Source: Litorihabitans aurantiacus (GTDB lineage Bacteria; Actinomycetota; Actinomycetes; Actinomycetales; Beutenbergiaceae). From it: a DNA stretch of 64,000 nt. The first letter of the stretch is position 1; each line of letters opens with the position of its first letter. The stretch lies in NCBI RefSeq assembly GCF_030161595.1, contig NZ_BSUM01000001.1, forward strand, positions 3,038,001 through 3,102,000, read 5' to 3'. Shown here in pieces: positions 35,517 to 43,676 of this stretch. Below the pieces are notes generated by a model. The model did not search any database, had not been told where the DNA came from, and was given only the letters and a program-made list of their open reading frames with translations. The translations under genes were made by a program, and so were the position numbers.

Positions 35517-36221
35517 TCACCCGGGTGCGGCGAGCTCCCGCCCCAGCCGCGCGAGCACGTCCATCTGCGCGGGGTTGTAGAGGTCCGCGAGCGCGACGTC
35601 GAGCGTCCGGATCCCGGCCGCCCGCCCGCCCGGGGCGCCCGCGAGCGCGTCCGCGAGCCGCGGGTGCGCGGCCTGCAGCGCTCGCACGTAGGCGGCGAGC
35701 CCGACGGCGAGCTCCGCACGCACGCCGTCGTCCGCCTCGGCCTCGAGGTGGGTGAAGCGCGCCGCGGCCTCGTCGGACGGCGCGCTCGCCACTGCCTCGC
35801 GCCACAGGCGGGCCGTGTCGGCGTCGACCACGCGGTCGAGCACCGTGAGGAAGCCGGCGTCCGCGGCGGTGCCCGCCGGCGCGGGCCGATCCTCCGCCGT
35901 CGCCGTCTCGAGCATCACGGCGATCTCGGCCCGCACCCGAGCCAGCCGGTCGATCGTGGCTTCGGCCTCGGCGTCGAGCGCACGCAGCGCCTCCTCCGAG
36001 CGCGCGTCGCCGTCCTCCATCGCCCGGATCTGCGACAGCGGGGCGCCCAGGTCGACGAGCTGCCGGATGCGCAGCAGCCGGGTGAGGTCGGCGACGCCGT
36101 AGCTCTTGTACCCGTTCGCGGCCCGCGCGGGCTCAGGCAGCAGTCCGATCGCGTGGTAGTGCCGCACCGCCCGCCGGCTCGTCCCCGCGAGCGCCGCCAC
36201 CTCGCGCGTGCTCCAGCCCAC
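35517..36221 (-). CDS. MerR family transcriptional regulator
   Basis: 234-aa regulator. The MerR winged helix is at the N-terminus (GWSTREVAALAGTSRRAVRHYHAIGLL, with ANGYKSYGVADLTRLLRIRQLVDLG). A coiled-coil helix follows and a C-terminal ligand domain without cysteines or other metal motif. I choose the GTG at 36221 because GGAGG lies 8 nt upstream and the HTH starts immediately. Divergent from the secreted hydrolase, across a promoter with the long spacer typical of MerR targets. The effector is unknown. Confidence 0.88.
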   Translation of the reverse strand: MGWSTREVAALAGTSRRAVRHYHAIGLLPEPARAANGYKSYGVADLTRLLRIRQLVDLGAPLSQIRAMEDGDARSEEALRALDAEAEATIDRLARVRAEIAVMLETATAEDRPAPAGTAADAGFLTVLDRVVDADTARLWREAVASAPSDEAAARFTHLEAEADDGVRAELAVGLAAYVRALQAAHPRLADALAGAPGGRAAGIRTLDVALADLYNPAQMDVLARLGRELAAPG

Positions 36222-36246
36222 CGACCGCCTCCGTCCATCGACGTCC

Positions 36247-36277
36247 TTGACTGTGACGTTACGGCCGAGCATTGCAT
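36247..36277 (+). promoter_or_regulatory. MerR-type promoter with 19-bp spacer, for the secreted hydrolase gene
   Basis: TTGACT (36247-36252), 19-nt spacer, TTGCAT (36272-36277). The spacer contains GTGACGTTAC, a near-palindrome (8 of 10). MerR activators bind such over-long spacers. The divergent MerR gene starts 26 bp away. Confidence 0.5.
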
Positions 36278-36325
36278 GGGTGCAGCCCGCACGGCCCGGC
36301 CGTGACCGCTCGACGAAGGACAGGC

Positions 36326-37945
36326 ATGTCGCCCACCCGCCCCTCCCGCCTCGCGCGCACCCCGCGCACCCCCGCGGTCCGGACGGCCGCACTCCTCGCG
36401 GCCTCCGCCCTCGCGCTGACGCTGGCCGCGTGCTCCCCCACCGCCTCCGGCGACGGCGACGCCGCGCCGTCGTCCTCCTCAGGGTCGCCGGACGACGCCG
36501 GGCTCGCGGCGTTCGAGGGCCAGACCCTCGACTTCGGCCCCTGCGAGGACTACGCCGTCACCGAGCTCGACCGCGAGGTCTTCGGTCAGGTCGACCGAGC
36601 CGAGTGTGCCCGGCTCGAGGTTCCGGTCGACTACGACTCCCCCGACGGCGAGGTCGCCCAGATCGCCGTGCTGCGGCTGCCCGCGACGGGTGAGAGCCTC
36701 GGCCCGCTCGTCGTGAACCCGGGCGGGCCCGGCGGACCCGGCCTGATCCAGGCGATCAACGCGGCCGCCGGTCTGGTCGAGACCACGGTGCCCGAGCGGT
36801 TCGACATCGTCGGCTTCGACCCGCGCGGCGTCGGGGCGTCGCTGCCGGCCGTGGACTGCGCGAGCGACGCCGAGGCCGACGCCGGGGGCAACGTCCTGCC
36901 GCAGGCCGCCTCCAGCCGCACCTGGACGGCGGCCGACGTCGAGGCCGCCACCGAGCGCTGCGTCGAGGGCACCGGCAGCGAGGCGCTGCTGGCCAACCTC
37001 GGCACGCGCGACGCCGCGCGCGACCTCGACCTGCTGCGATCGGCGCTGGGGCAGGAGCAGATCTCGTGGCTCGGGCAGAGCTACGGCGCCCGCCTCGGCA
37101 CGGTCTACGCCGAGATGTTCCCCGAGCGCGTGCGCGCGCTCGTGCTCGACAGCGGCCCCGATCCCAGCGCGGGCACGATCGAGCGGCGCACCACGCAGTA
37201 CGCCGGCTTCCAGGCCGCGTTCGACGCGATGGCGCAGGCGTGCGCGAGCGCGGGCGACTGCGTCCTCGGCGACGACCCGGCTCTTGCCGTGCAGCGCTTC
37301 CAGGAGATCGTCCGTCCGCTGCTGGACACCCCCGTCCCGACCGCGGACGGTCGCGCGCTCGACTACGACGCGGCGATCAACGGCGTCATCGCCGGGCTGT
37401 ACGACGCCGCGACCTGGCCCGTGGTGCTCGAGGGCCTCGCGCAGGTCGCGCAGGGCGGTGGCGACGTGCTCCTCGCCCAGGGCGAGACGTTCGGCGGCCG
37501 CGGCAGCGACGGGGTGTGGAGCAACTACCTCGAGGCCAACAGCGCGATCAACTGCATGGACGAGGAGCGGCGCACGCCCGAGCAGGAGGAGGAGCTGCGC
37601 GCCGAGATCCACGCCGTCGCCCCGTTCATGGATCCGGGCCGCGGCCCGGAGGGGGCGCGCGACGGGTGCGAGGCGTGGCCCGCCGAGCCCGACCTCGGCT
37701 ACCCGCACGCCGAGGGCGTCGAAGGTCTCCCGACGACGCTGACGATCGCGATCACCGGCGATCCCTCCACGCCGTACGACGGCGGGGTCGCCCTCGCGCG
37801 GACGCTCGGCAGCGCGCTGCTGACGGTCGAGGGCGCGCAGCACACGGTGGCGATGTCCGGGGTCAGCCCCTGCGTCAGCGACGTCGTGACCGCCTACCTC
37901 CTCGACCCGGCCGCGCCGCTCGAGGACGGCACGTGCGCGCTGTGA
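36326..37945 (+). CDS. Secreted alpha/beta hydrolase lipoprotein (tripeptidyl-aminopeptidase-like)
   Basis: 539-aa lipoprotein of the proline iminopeptidase/SlpD-E-like family. The signal peptide runs to a lipobox LALTLAAC (Cys about residue 37), followed by a Ser/Asp-rich linker. It has VVNPGGPGGPGLIQA (oxyanion region), FDPRGVGAS, the nucleophile GQSYGARLGTVYAEMFP, the acid near ITGDPSTPYDGG, and His in GAQHTVAMSG. Four or more cysteines in the extracellular part may form disulfides. The ATG at 36326 follows GAAGGACAGG. Probably cleaves short peptides at the cell surface. Overlaps the next gene by GTGA. Confidence 0.88.
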   Translation: MSPTRPSRLARTPRTPAVRTAALLAASALALTLAACSPTASGDGDAAPSSSSGSPDDAGLAAFEGQTLDFGPCEDYAVTELDREVFGQVDRAECARLEVPVDYDSPDGEVAQIAVLRLPATGESLGPLVVNPGGPGGPGLIQAINAAAGLVETTVPERFDIVGFDPRGVGASLPAVDCASDAEADAGGNVLPQAASSRTWTAADVEAATERCVEGTGSEALLANLGTRDAARDLDLLRSALGQEQISWLGQSYGARLGTVYAEMFPERVRALVLDSGPDPSAGTIERRTTQYAGFQAAFDAMAQACASAGDCVLGDDPALAVQRFQEIVRPLLDTPVPTADGRALDYDAAINGVIAGLYDAATWPVVLEGLAQVAQGGGDVLLAQGETFGGRGSDGVWSNYLEANSAINCMDEERRTPEQEEELRAEIHAVAPFMDPGRGPEGARDGCEAWPAEPDLGYPHAEGVEGLPTTLTIAITGDPSTPYDGGVALARTLGSALLTVEGAQHTVAMSGVSPCVSDVVTAYLLDPAAPLEDGTCAL

Positions 37946-38409
37946 GCGGCGGCGCTCGGCCGACGGCGTCGCGCGGCCGTGCCTGGAGGCGGTGGCGGGG
38001 CGCCGCGGTGGTCGGTCTCGGGGCGCTCGCGGTCGCCGTCGTGATCGCGACGACGGGGCCCTCCGCACCTGCGGTGACGGCGCTGGTGCTGCTGCTCGCG
38101 GCGGCGTGGCTCGTCTCGCCGCTGCTGTACCCCCGCAGCCCGGCGTGGGCCGACGCGCTCGAGCGGTCGCGAGCCACGGGCGCCCCGATCGTCCTGTGGA
38201 AGCCGGGCTGCGCCGTCTCGGTGCGGCTCCGGCTGGCGCTCGGCCCCGCGGGCCGACGGGCGGTGTGGGTGGACGCCTGGGCCGACGACGACGCCATGAC
38301 CGAGCTGCGGCGGGTGAACGACGGCGACGAGACGACTCCCACGGCCCTGACCGCGGCCGGGGCGCGGACGAACCCGCCGCCGTCGTGGGTCCGGGCGCAG
38401 CTGCCCTGA
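37942..38409 (+). CDS. Membrane-anchored glutaredoxin-like protein with a CxxS active site
   Basis: 155-aa protein. Two hydrophobic segments (VVGLGALAVAVVIATTG and VTALVLLLAAAWLVSPLL) precede a thioredoxin-fold domain starting PIVLWKPGCAVSVRLRLALG. The active site is C-A-V-S, a monothiol form of the usual CxxC. The later TPTALTAAGARTNPPPSW resembles the cis-Pro region (TPT). The GTG at 37942 overlaps the hydrolase stop. Likely a membrane-tethered mycoredoxin- or glutaredoxin-like reductase or thiol sensor. The partner is unknown. Confidence 0.75.
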   Translation: MSGGARPTASRGRAWRRWRGAAVVGLGALAVAVVIATTGPSAPAVTALVLLLAAAWLVSPLLYPRSPAWADALERSRATGAPIVLWKPGCAVSVRLRLALGPAGRRAVWVDAWADDDAMTELRRVNDGDETTPTALTAAGARTNPPPSWVRAQLP

Positions 38410-38411
38410 GA

Positions 38412-38436
38412 TGAGAGTTCTGTCATCTTCCTCTCA
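38412..38436 (+). promoter_or_regulatory. Inverted repeat ahead of the PepSY lipoprotein gene
   Basis: TGAGAG (38412-38417) and CTCTCA (38431-38436) are separated by 13 nt, 35 bp before the ATG at 38471. Could be an operator or response-regulator site. No matching regulator gene is adjacent. Confidence 0.3.
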
Positions 38437-38470
38437 CCCCGTGCTCAGGCTGCACCGTGACACTGGTGCC

Positions 38471-39109
38471 ATGACCAGGACCACCACCGCCCTCGGCGCC
38501 GCGGCCGCCGTCGCCCTCGCCCTGACCCTGAGCGCCTGCGGCGGCTCGGGGGACTCCGCGCCCGACGTCGGCGCCCCGGTGACCGGCTCGTCGACCGCCA
38601 CGGACCCGTCGACCTCGCCGTCCACCTCCACGCCGTCCGACGCCTCACCCTCGCCGTCCGACGCCTCACCGACCACCGGAGCCTCCACCCCCGCCCCGGG
38701 AGCGGGCGACCGGACCGCGTCGGGACTGGCCGCCATCGCGGTCGCCGAGAGCGAGACGGGCGGCGTCGCGTTCGCGATCGACGACTCCGACGACGACGGC
38801 GGCTGGGAGGTGACCGTGCGCACCGGGGACACGGCGGTCGAGGTGCGCGTCGGCTCGGACGGCACCGTGGTCCGCACCGAGCCGGACGACCTGGACGACG
38901 ACGACCGGACCGCGATCGACGCCGTCGGCATCACCCTCGCCCAGGCGATCGAGACGGCCGTGGCCGAGACCGGCGGGGTGCTGGACGACGCCGACCTGAG
39001 CGACGACGACGACCAGCGCCACGTCGAGGTCACGGTCGACACGGCCGACCGCACCGACGTCGAGGTCCACCTCGACCCCGCGAGCGGGGAGGTGCTGCGC
39101 GTCGAGTGA
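38471..39109 (+). CDS. PepSY-domain lipoprotein
   Basis: 212-aa secreted lipoprotein. The signal peptide ends in LALTLSAC (lipobox), then a long Ser/Thr/Pro linker, then two PepSY-like modules (AIAVAESETGGVAFAID...WEVTVRTGDTAVEVRV and AIETAVAETGGVLDDADL...VEVTVDTADRTDVEVHLD). Very acidic. PepSY proteins often modulate extracytoplasmic proteases or sensor kinases. No partner is encoded nearby. No strong ribosome binding site precedes the ATG. Confidence 0.85.
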   Translation: MTRTTTALGAAAAVALALTLSACGGSGDSAPDVGAPVTGSSTATDPSTSPSTSTPSDASPSPSDASPTTGASTPAPGAGDRTASGLAAIAVAESETGGVAFAIDDSDDDGGWEVTVRTGDTAVEVRVGSDGTVVRTEPDDLDDDDRTAIDAVGITLAQAIETAVAETGGVLDDADLSDDDDQRHVEVTVDTADRTDVEVHLDPASGEVLRVE

Positions 39110-39183
39110 CGCGGACGTTCGTGGCGCGGACGGGGCGCGGATAACAGGGTGACCGCTCGGCGTCCGCGCGGTTGACTCGTCAC

Positions 39184-40080
39184 GTGACCACGACCCTGGC
39201 GACACCCACCGCGTCGCAGCTGCCCGCCGTCGTCGCGACCCTCGCGACCTGGCAGCGCGACGGTCTCCCCGTCCAGCTCCACCCCGGCGACCTCGGCTGG
39301 GCGTGGCAGCTCGGCGCCGACGCCCTCGCGGCGCGCGTGCGCACGTGGCACGACGGCGCGGGCCTGCTCGCCGCCGTCGGCTTCCTCGACGGCGACACCG
39401 TCCTGCGCCTCGGGCTCGACCCCGACCGCAGCGACGACGAGGAGCTGGCCGACGCCGTCGCGCACGACCTCGTCGACCCCGGGCGCGGGGTGCTGCCCGA
39501 CGGCGAGGCCGCCGTCGAGGCCCGCCTGGGCGCGGCGCTGCACGCATGGCTCGTCGCTCACGGGTGGGTGGACGACGAACCGTGGACCCCGCTCGTGCTC
39601 GACCTCGCCACCGCGCCCGAGGTCCCGGCGTCGATCGCGGTCGAGGTCGTCGACGGTGGTGACCGCGACGCCGTCGACCTCGCGGTCGCGACGCACGCCT
39701 CGGGCTTCGAGCGCAGCCGCTTCACGCGCGAGCGGTGGGGCGCGATGGCCGCGGGTCCGGCGTTCGCCGGCGCGCGCTGCCTGCTGGCGCGCGCAGTGTC
39801 GGGCCCGCGAGCGGGTGACGCCGTCGCGACGACGATCGTGTGGTCGGCCGGGCCGGGGCGGCCAGGCCTGATCGAGCCGCTGTCGGTCTCCCGGGACCAC
39901 CGCGGTCACGGGTACGGCCGCGCCCTGACCGTGGCGGCGGCGTCGCACCTGCGAGCGATGGGCGCCTCGGGCGTCAGCGTGGCGACGCCGAGCGACAACG
40001 CGGGCGCCGTCGCGACCTACCGCTCGGCCGGGATGCGCGAGCTGGCGTCGGTGCGCGACCTGCGGCGTCAGACCACCTGA
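39184..40080 (+). CDS. GNAT acetyltransferase, two-domain
   Basis: 298-aa protein with an N-terminal degenerate and a C-terminal intact GNAT fold. The acetyl-CoA loop is VSRDHRGHGYGRALTVAAA (R/Q-x-x-G-x-G/A), followed by ATPSDNAGAVATYRSAGM, the last-strand asparagine motif. I choose the GTG at 39184, and a TTG four codons earlier is possible. The last 13 nt overlap the convergent XRE regulator gene. The substrate is unknown; it may acetylate a small amine or a protein N-terminus. Confidence 0.87.
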   Translation: MTTTLATPTASQLPAVVATLATWQRDGLPVQLHPGDLGWAWQLGADALAARVRTWHDGAGLLAAVGFLDGDTVLRLGLDPDRSDDEELADAVAHDLVDPGRGVLPDGEAAVEARLGAALHAWLVAHGWVDDEPWTPLVLDLATAPEVPASIAVEVVDGGDRDAVDLAVATHASGFERSRFTRERWGAMAAGPAFAGARCLLARAVSGPRAGDAVATTIVWSAGPGRPGLIEPLSVSRDHRGHGYGRALTVAAASHLRAMGASGVSVATPSDNAGAVATYRSAGMRELASVRDLRRQTT

Positions 40081-40934
40081 CCCGACCGTCCGCCCGACCC
40101 CGCCGTCTGCCGCGGCCCGAGCATCGACACGAGCGCCAGCTTCTCGTGGCTCTCGGTCCCGGGCGCCGCGGTCAGGACGAGCAGCACGTGACCGGTCGCC
40201 GGGTCGAGCATCATCTGGCAGTCGAGGTCCATCACCCCGACCTCCGGGTGCTGCAGCCGCTTGTGCTGCGCGTGCGTCACGTGCACCTCGTGCTCGCGCC
40301 AGATCTCGGCGAACTCCGTGCTCCGCTCCAGCAGCGCCTCGACGATCGCGGCGGCGCGGCTGCGCGGGCCGTGCTTGGCGAGCACCGCGCGCGCGTCAGC
40401 GACGAACGAGCGCGACAGGGCCGCGCGATCCGCCTCGGGGTAGACCTCGCGGGCGCCGGGGTCCGTGAACCACCGGTGCACCACGCTGCGGTCGAGCCCC
40501 GTGAACGCCGTCTCGTCGCCGAACAGCGCCCGGGCCGCGGGCGTCTGCACGAGCGTCTCGCCCAGCTCCGTCATCACCTGAGCCGGGGTGTCCGCGAGTC
40601 GGTCGAGGATGCGCATCGTGCCGGGTGAGACGTGCGCGGCCGCGAGCGCCCGCTGCGGGGCGGCGTGCCCGGCGAGCCGGAACAGGTGGTCGCGCTCGTC
40701 CTGGCTCAGCCGCAGCCCGCGCGCGATCGCCGCCAGCATCTGCTCGGACGGCTGCGGACCCCGCTGCTGCTCGAGCCGGCTGTAGTAGTCCACCGACATG
40801 TCGCACAGCGCCGCGACCTCCTCGCGCCGCAGCCCGGGCGCCCGACGGCGCGGTCCCCGGCCGAGCCCGACGTCCTCCGGCTGCAGCGCCTCGCGGCGCA
40901 GGCGGAGGAAGTCGGCGAGCTGGCTGCGGTCCAC
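40068..40934 (-). CDS. XRE-type regulator with MmyB ligand domain (paralogue 1)
   Basis: 288-aa regulator. The N-terminal helix-turn-helix region is RREALQPEDVGLGRGPRRRAPGLRREEVAAL with DMSVDYYSRLEQQRGPQPS. The MmyB-like domain follows, with TPAQVMTELGETLVQTPAARALFGDET and VVHRWFTDPGAREVYP. The GTG at 40934 has no Shine-Dalgarno, but CACAGT lies six bases upstream, as in paralogue 2. Follows the SDR gene (40994-41928) on the same strand, so they form an operon. The MmyB domain is thought to bind a fatty-acid-like ligand. Its likely operator is at 42020-42040. Confidence 0.9.
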   Translation of the reverse strand: MDRSQLADFLRLRREALQPEDVGLGRGPRRRAPGLRREEVAALCDMSVDYYSRLEQQRGPQPSEQMLAAIARGLRLSQDERDHLFRLAGHAAPQRALAAAHVSPGTMRILDRLADTPAQVMTELGETLVQTPAARALFGDETAFTGLDRSVVHRWFTDPGAREVYPEADRAALSRSFVADARAVLAKHGPRSRAAAIVEALLERSTEFAEIWREHEVHVTHAQHKRLQHPEVGVMDLDCQMMLDPATGHVLLVLTAAPGTESHEKLALVSMLGPRQTAGSGGRSGQVV

Positions 40935-40993
40935 GCGGCCACTGTGGCGCGCGGGGCGGGCCGCGGGCAAGGGGGCCGCTCGAGGTGGACCCG

Positions 40994-41928
40994 TCACGCG
41001 GGGAGGTCGACACCGGTCAGCTCCTGCGACAGCGCCCAGATGCGCGCGGCGTCCGCCTCGACGGTGAGGCGCGAGTAGACGGGCTGCTCGGCGGGCGCAC
41101 CGCCGAGGTGGCCCGGACCGCTCGGGCCGTACAGCGCCGAGCCGCGGGAGTCCGGCCCGACGGCGGCGAGCACCGCGGGCAGCGCCGCCGAGGCCGGCGT
41201 GCCCACGAGCCCGATACGCGAGAGCACGCGGATCAGGCGCACACCCATCGTGTCGCGCGAGCGCCCCAGGCCCGGCTGCGCCGCGAGCAGGTTGGTGGGC
41301 GTGATCCCGGGATGGGCGAGGTTGCTGGTCACCCCCACCCGGCCGCGCGGCTGCGGCGGTCCAGATCCATCGCGAACAGGCCCAGCGCGATCTTCGAGGA
41401 GCTGTAGGCGTGGTGCGCGTGGTAGCCGCGCTCGGAGCTCATGTCGTCCCACAGCACCGCGTTGCGGTCCGCCGAGACGCTGATCTGGGAGGTCACGCGC
41501 GCCTTCCCCGCCACGAGCAGCGGCCACAGCCGCGCCGTGAGCGCGACCGGGCCGAGGTGGTTGGTCGCGAGCTGCAGCTCGAACCCGTCGGCGCTCGCCA
41601 CCCGCTCCGGCGGCGTCATGACGCCCGCGTTGTGGATGAGCGCGTGGATTGGCTCGCCCTGCGCCACCAGCTCGTGCGCGAACGTGCGCACCGAGTCGAG
41701 CGAGGACAGGTCGAGGCCGCGGACGTCGACGGCGGCGCCCGGCACCTCACGCCGGATGCGGTCCGCGGCGGCGCGCCCCTTGGCGGGGTTGCGCACCGGC
41801 ATCACGACGCTCGCCCCGGAGCGGGCGAGGCGGAGCGCGATCTCGACGCCGACGCCGTCGCTCGCCCCCGTCACGAGGGTGCGGCGACCGGTGAGGTCGG
41901 GAAGGGTGATCTCGGGTGTGCGAGGCAT
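40994..41928 (-). CDS. Short-chain dehydrogenase/reductase, one missing base
   Basis: About 311-aa SDR of the protochlorophyllide-reductase/WW-domain-oxidoreductase-like group. It has RRTLVTGASDGVGVEIALRLARSG (TGxxxGxG), IHNAGVM (NAG), YHAHHAYSSSKIALGL (YxxxK) and HPGITPTNLL. The frame breaks at the C5 run 41332-41336. One more base joins RRSRAAGWG to VTSNLAHPGI. The span, 935 nt, is one short. Upstream lies a CCAGGGA-N7-TCCCTGG palindrome. Co-transcribed with the MmyB-type regulator. The substrate is unknown. Confidence 0.9.
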
Positions 41929-42019
41929 GGTGCTCTCCAGGGCGCCGGGGCCGGGCGGGTGCCGCGGCCGATGAACCGATCCTGTCCGCGGATCCGGCCC
42001 GTGTTCAGGGCCGGGTCAT

Positions 42020-42040
42020 CCAGGGATCGCGAGTCCCTGG
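42020..42040. promoter_or_regulatory. Candidate operator of MmyB-type regulator 1
   Basis: CCAGGGA-N7-TCCCTGG, a 21-bp inverted repeat 92 bp upstream of the SDR start. The same layout (CCAGGGR-N7-YCCCTGG, 21 bp) occurs in front of the second regulator/SDR pair at 46867. Confidence 0.65.
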
Positions 42041-42103
42041 CTCACGGCGCGCGCCACCCGCCACCCGCCACCCGCTGCCCGCCCCCGCCCGCCACACCCC
42101 ACC

Positions 42104-42254
42104 GCCGAGTTCGGGGTTCCGCGCCGAGTTCGGGGCTCCGAAGCGCGACCTCAGCGCAGAGCCCCGAACTCGGCGAGGTGAGCGGCACGAAACCCCGAAC
42201 TCGGCGAGGTGGGCGGCACGAACCCCCGAACTCGGCGAGGTGGGCGGCACGAAA
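42104..42254. repeat. GCCGAGTTCGGGG inverted array with a 31-bp tandem repeat
   Basis: Two forward copies of GCCGAGTTCGGGG (42104 and 42123) face three reverse copies (42162, 42193, 42224). The reverse copies are part of a 31-bp unit repeated exactly three times in tandem, each ending in GAGGTGRGCGGCACGAA. Related element at 44983-45053. Confidence 0.85.
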
Positions 42255-42259
42255 CCCGC

Positions 42260-43522
42260 TCAGCTCACGGCACGGATCAGCTCGTTCACCCCGAGGACAA
42301 CGAAGATCACCGCGACCGCCCCGAGCACGGTGTTGAGCACCCACCCGTTGCGCCACTCCTTCGGCACGACCTTGGAGTTGAGCAGGAACAGCAGCGTGAT
42401 CGCGAGGAACGGCATGAACAGGGCGCCGAGCACGCCGTAGGCGATGATCAGCGAGATCGGGCGGCCCAGCAGCAGGAGCAGCATCGGCGGCAGGGTCAGC
42501 CACAGGATGTAGCCGCGGTAGTAGGTGCCGCCGATGCGGCGGCGGGGGTCGTCGTCGGGCAGGCCCACGACCTCGCCGAGGAAGTCGGCGAACATGAGCG
42601 AGACGCCGTTCCAGACCCCGAGGATCGAGGAGAACGAGGACGCGAAGAACCCGATGAGGAAGAAGTAGGTCATGAAGGTGCCGTAGCGGTCCCCGAGGAC
42701 CTCGGCGAGGGTGACGAGTCCGGCGTCGCCGTCGGCCAGCGTGATCTGCGCGGAGTAGAGCAGCTCCGCGCCGACGATCAGCATCGCGACCACGAAGATC
42801 CCCGACATCACGTAGGCCATCGCGTTGTCGATGCGCATGACCTTCATGAACCGCGGCGTCGTCCACTTCTTCTCCCGCAGCCAGTAGCCGTAGGCCGCGA
42901 GGGTGATCGTGCCGCCGACGCCGCCGGCGATGCCGAGCGTGTAGACGAGCGCGCCGTCGGGGATGCGCGGCACGAGGCCGCCGATGATGTCGCCGAGGTT
43001 CGGCGTCGTGACGATGGCCGCGCCGACCACCGTGATGAACATGAGCCCCACGAAGAACGCGATGACGTACTCGAACATCTTGTAGCGGCCGAACCACACG
43101 ATGACGGCGCCGAGCAGGCCAGAGACCACCGCGAACAGCCAGATCGGGACGCCGGGCACGAGTGCGTTCAGCGGCAGCGCCGTGGAGGACATCGCGGCCG
43201 CGCCGTAGACGAAGCCCCACAGGACGATGTACGGGCCGAAGTAGATCGTGGTCCAGATGCCCAGGCGCCGCCAGCCCTGGAAGATCGTCAGCCCGGTGGC
43301 CAGCGTGAACCGCCCGGCACCCTCCACCAGCGCGATCTTGATGATCACGCCCGCGACGGCGGCCCACAGCAGCGCGTAGCCGTAGCGGCTGCCGGCCACG
43401 AGGGTCGCGATGAGGTCGCCCGCCCCGATACCCGTGGCCGCGACCACGAGGCCGGGTCCGATGATGCGCCAGCGGGGAGGGGAGGTGACCTCGCCCTCGA
43501 TGTCCTTCGCCTGTGAAGTCAT
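42260..43522 (-). CDS. Nramp-related transporter lacking the canonical DPGN motif
   Basis: 420-aa membrane protein with about 11 helices. GPGLVVAATGIGAGDLIATLVAGS occupies the position of helix 1, where canonical Nramp proteins have DPGN; here it reads GAGD. The helix-6 MPH motif is also absent: ITLAAYGYWLREKKW. The FFLIGFFASSFSSILGVWNG region and the overall pattern still fit the Nramp superfamily. The metal selectivity of Mn/Fe Nramps therefore cannot be assumed, and Mg2+ or another substrate is possible. The ATG at 43522 has no Shine-Dalgarno, with a TAGCGT box six bases upstream. Confidence 0.82.
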   Translation of the reverse strand: MTSQAKDIEGEVTSPPRWRIIGPGLVVAATGIGAGDLIATLVAGSRYGYALLWAAVAGVIIKIALVEGAGRFTLATGLTIFQGWRRLGIWTTIYFGPYIVLWGFVYGAAAMSSTALPLNALVPGVPIWLFAVVSGLLGAVIVWFGRYKMFEYVIAFFVGLMFITVVGAAIVTTPNLGDIIGGLVPRIPDGALVYTLGIAGGVGGTITLAAYGYWLREKKWTTPRFMKVMRIDNAMAYVMSGIFVVAMLIVGAELLYSAQITLADGDAGLVTLAEVLGDRYGTFMTYFFLIGFFASSFSSILGVWNGVSLMFADFLGEVVGLPDDDPRRRIGGTYYRGYILWLTLPPMLLLLLGRPISLIIAYGVLGALFMPFLAITLLFLLNSKVVPKEWRNGWVLNTVLGAVAVIFVVLGVNELIRAVS

Positions 43523-43528
43523 GGCGGC

Positions 43529-43534
43529 ACGCTA
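43529..43534 (-). promoter_or_regulatory. Likely leaderless -10 of the Nramp-like gene
   Basis: TAGCGT on the minus strand, six bases from the ATG at 43522. No clear -35 element. Confidence 0.45.
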
Positions 43535-43676
43535 GTGGACGGCACGGGGAGCGGGTCGGCCCTCACCCTGCTTCTGAGACGGCGTGTCGACCCGTTCTGG
43601 GAGGAACGATCCGACGGTCCTAGGGTCGGTCGCAGGCGACCTCCGCGCGGTGGCGGGGCGCCGAACGGGAGATCTC

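Larger units (their letters stand above)
41929..42259. other. Intergenic region with an operator palindrome and a repeat array
   Basis: Contains the SDR promoter region and operator (42020-42040), a short CGCCACC microrepeat (about 42050-42100) and the GCCGAGTTCGGG-family array (42104-42254). No gene. Confidence 0.7.

Noticed and set aside
42162-42254. 31-bp exact tandem repeats that could suggest a CRISPR array
   Set aside because: The copies abut directly with no unique spacers, there are only three, and no cas genes are present in the window.
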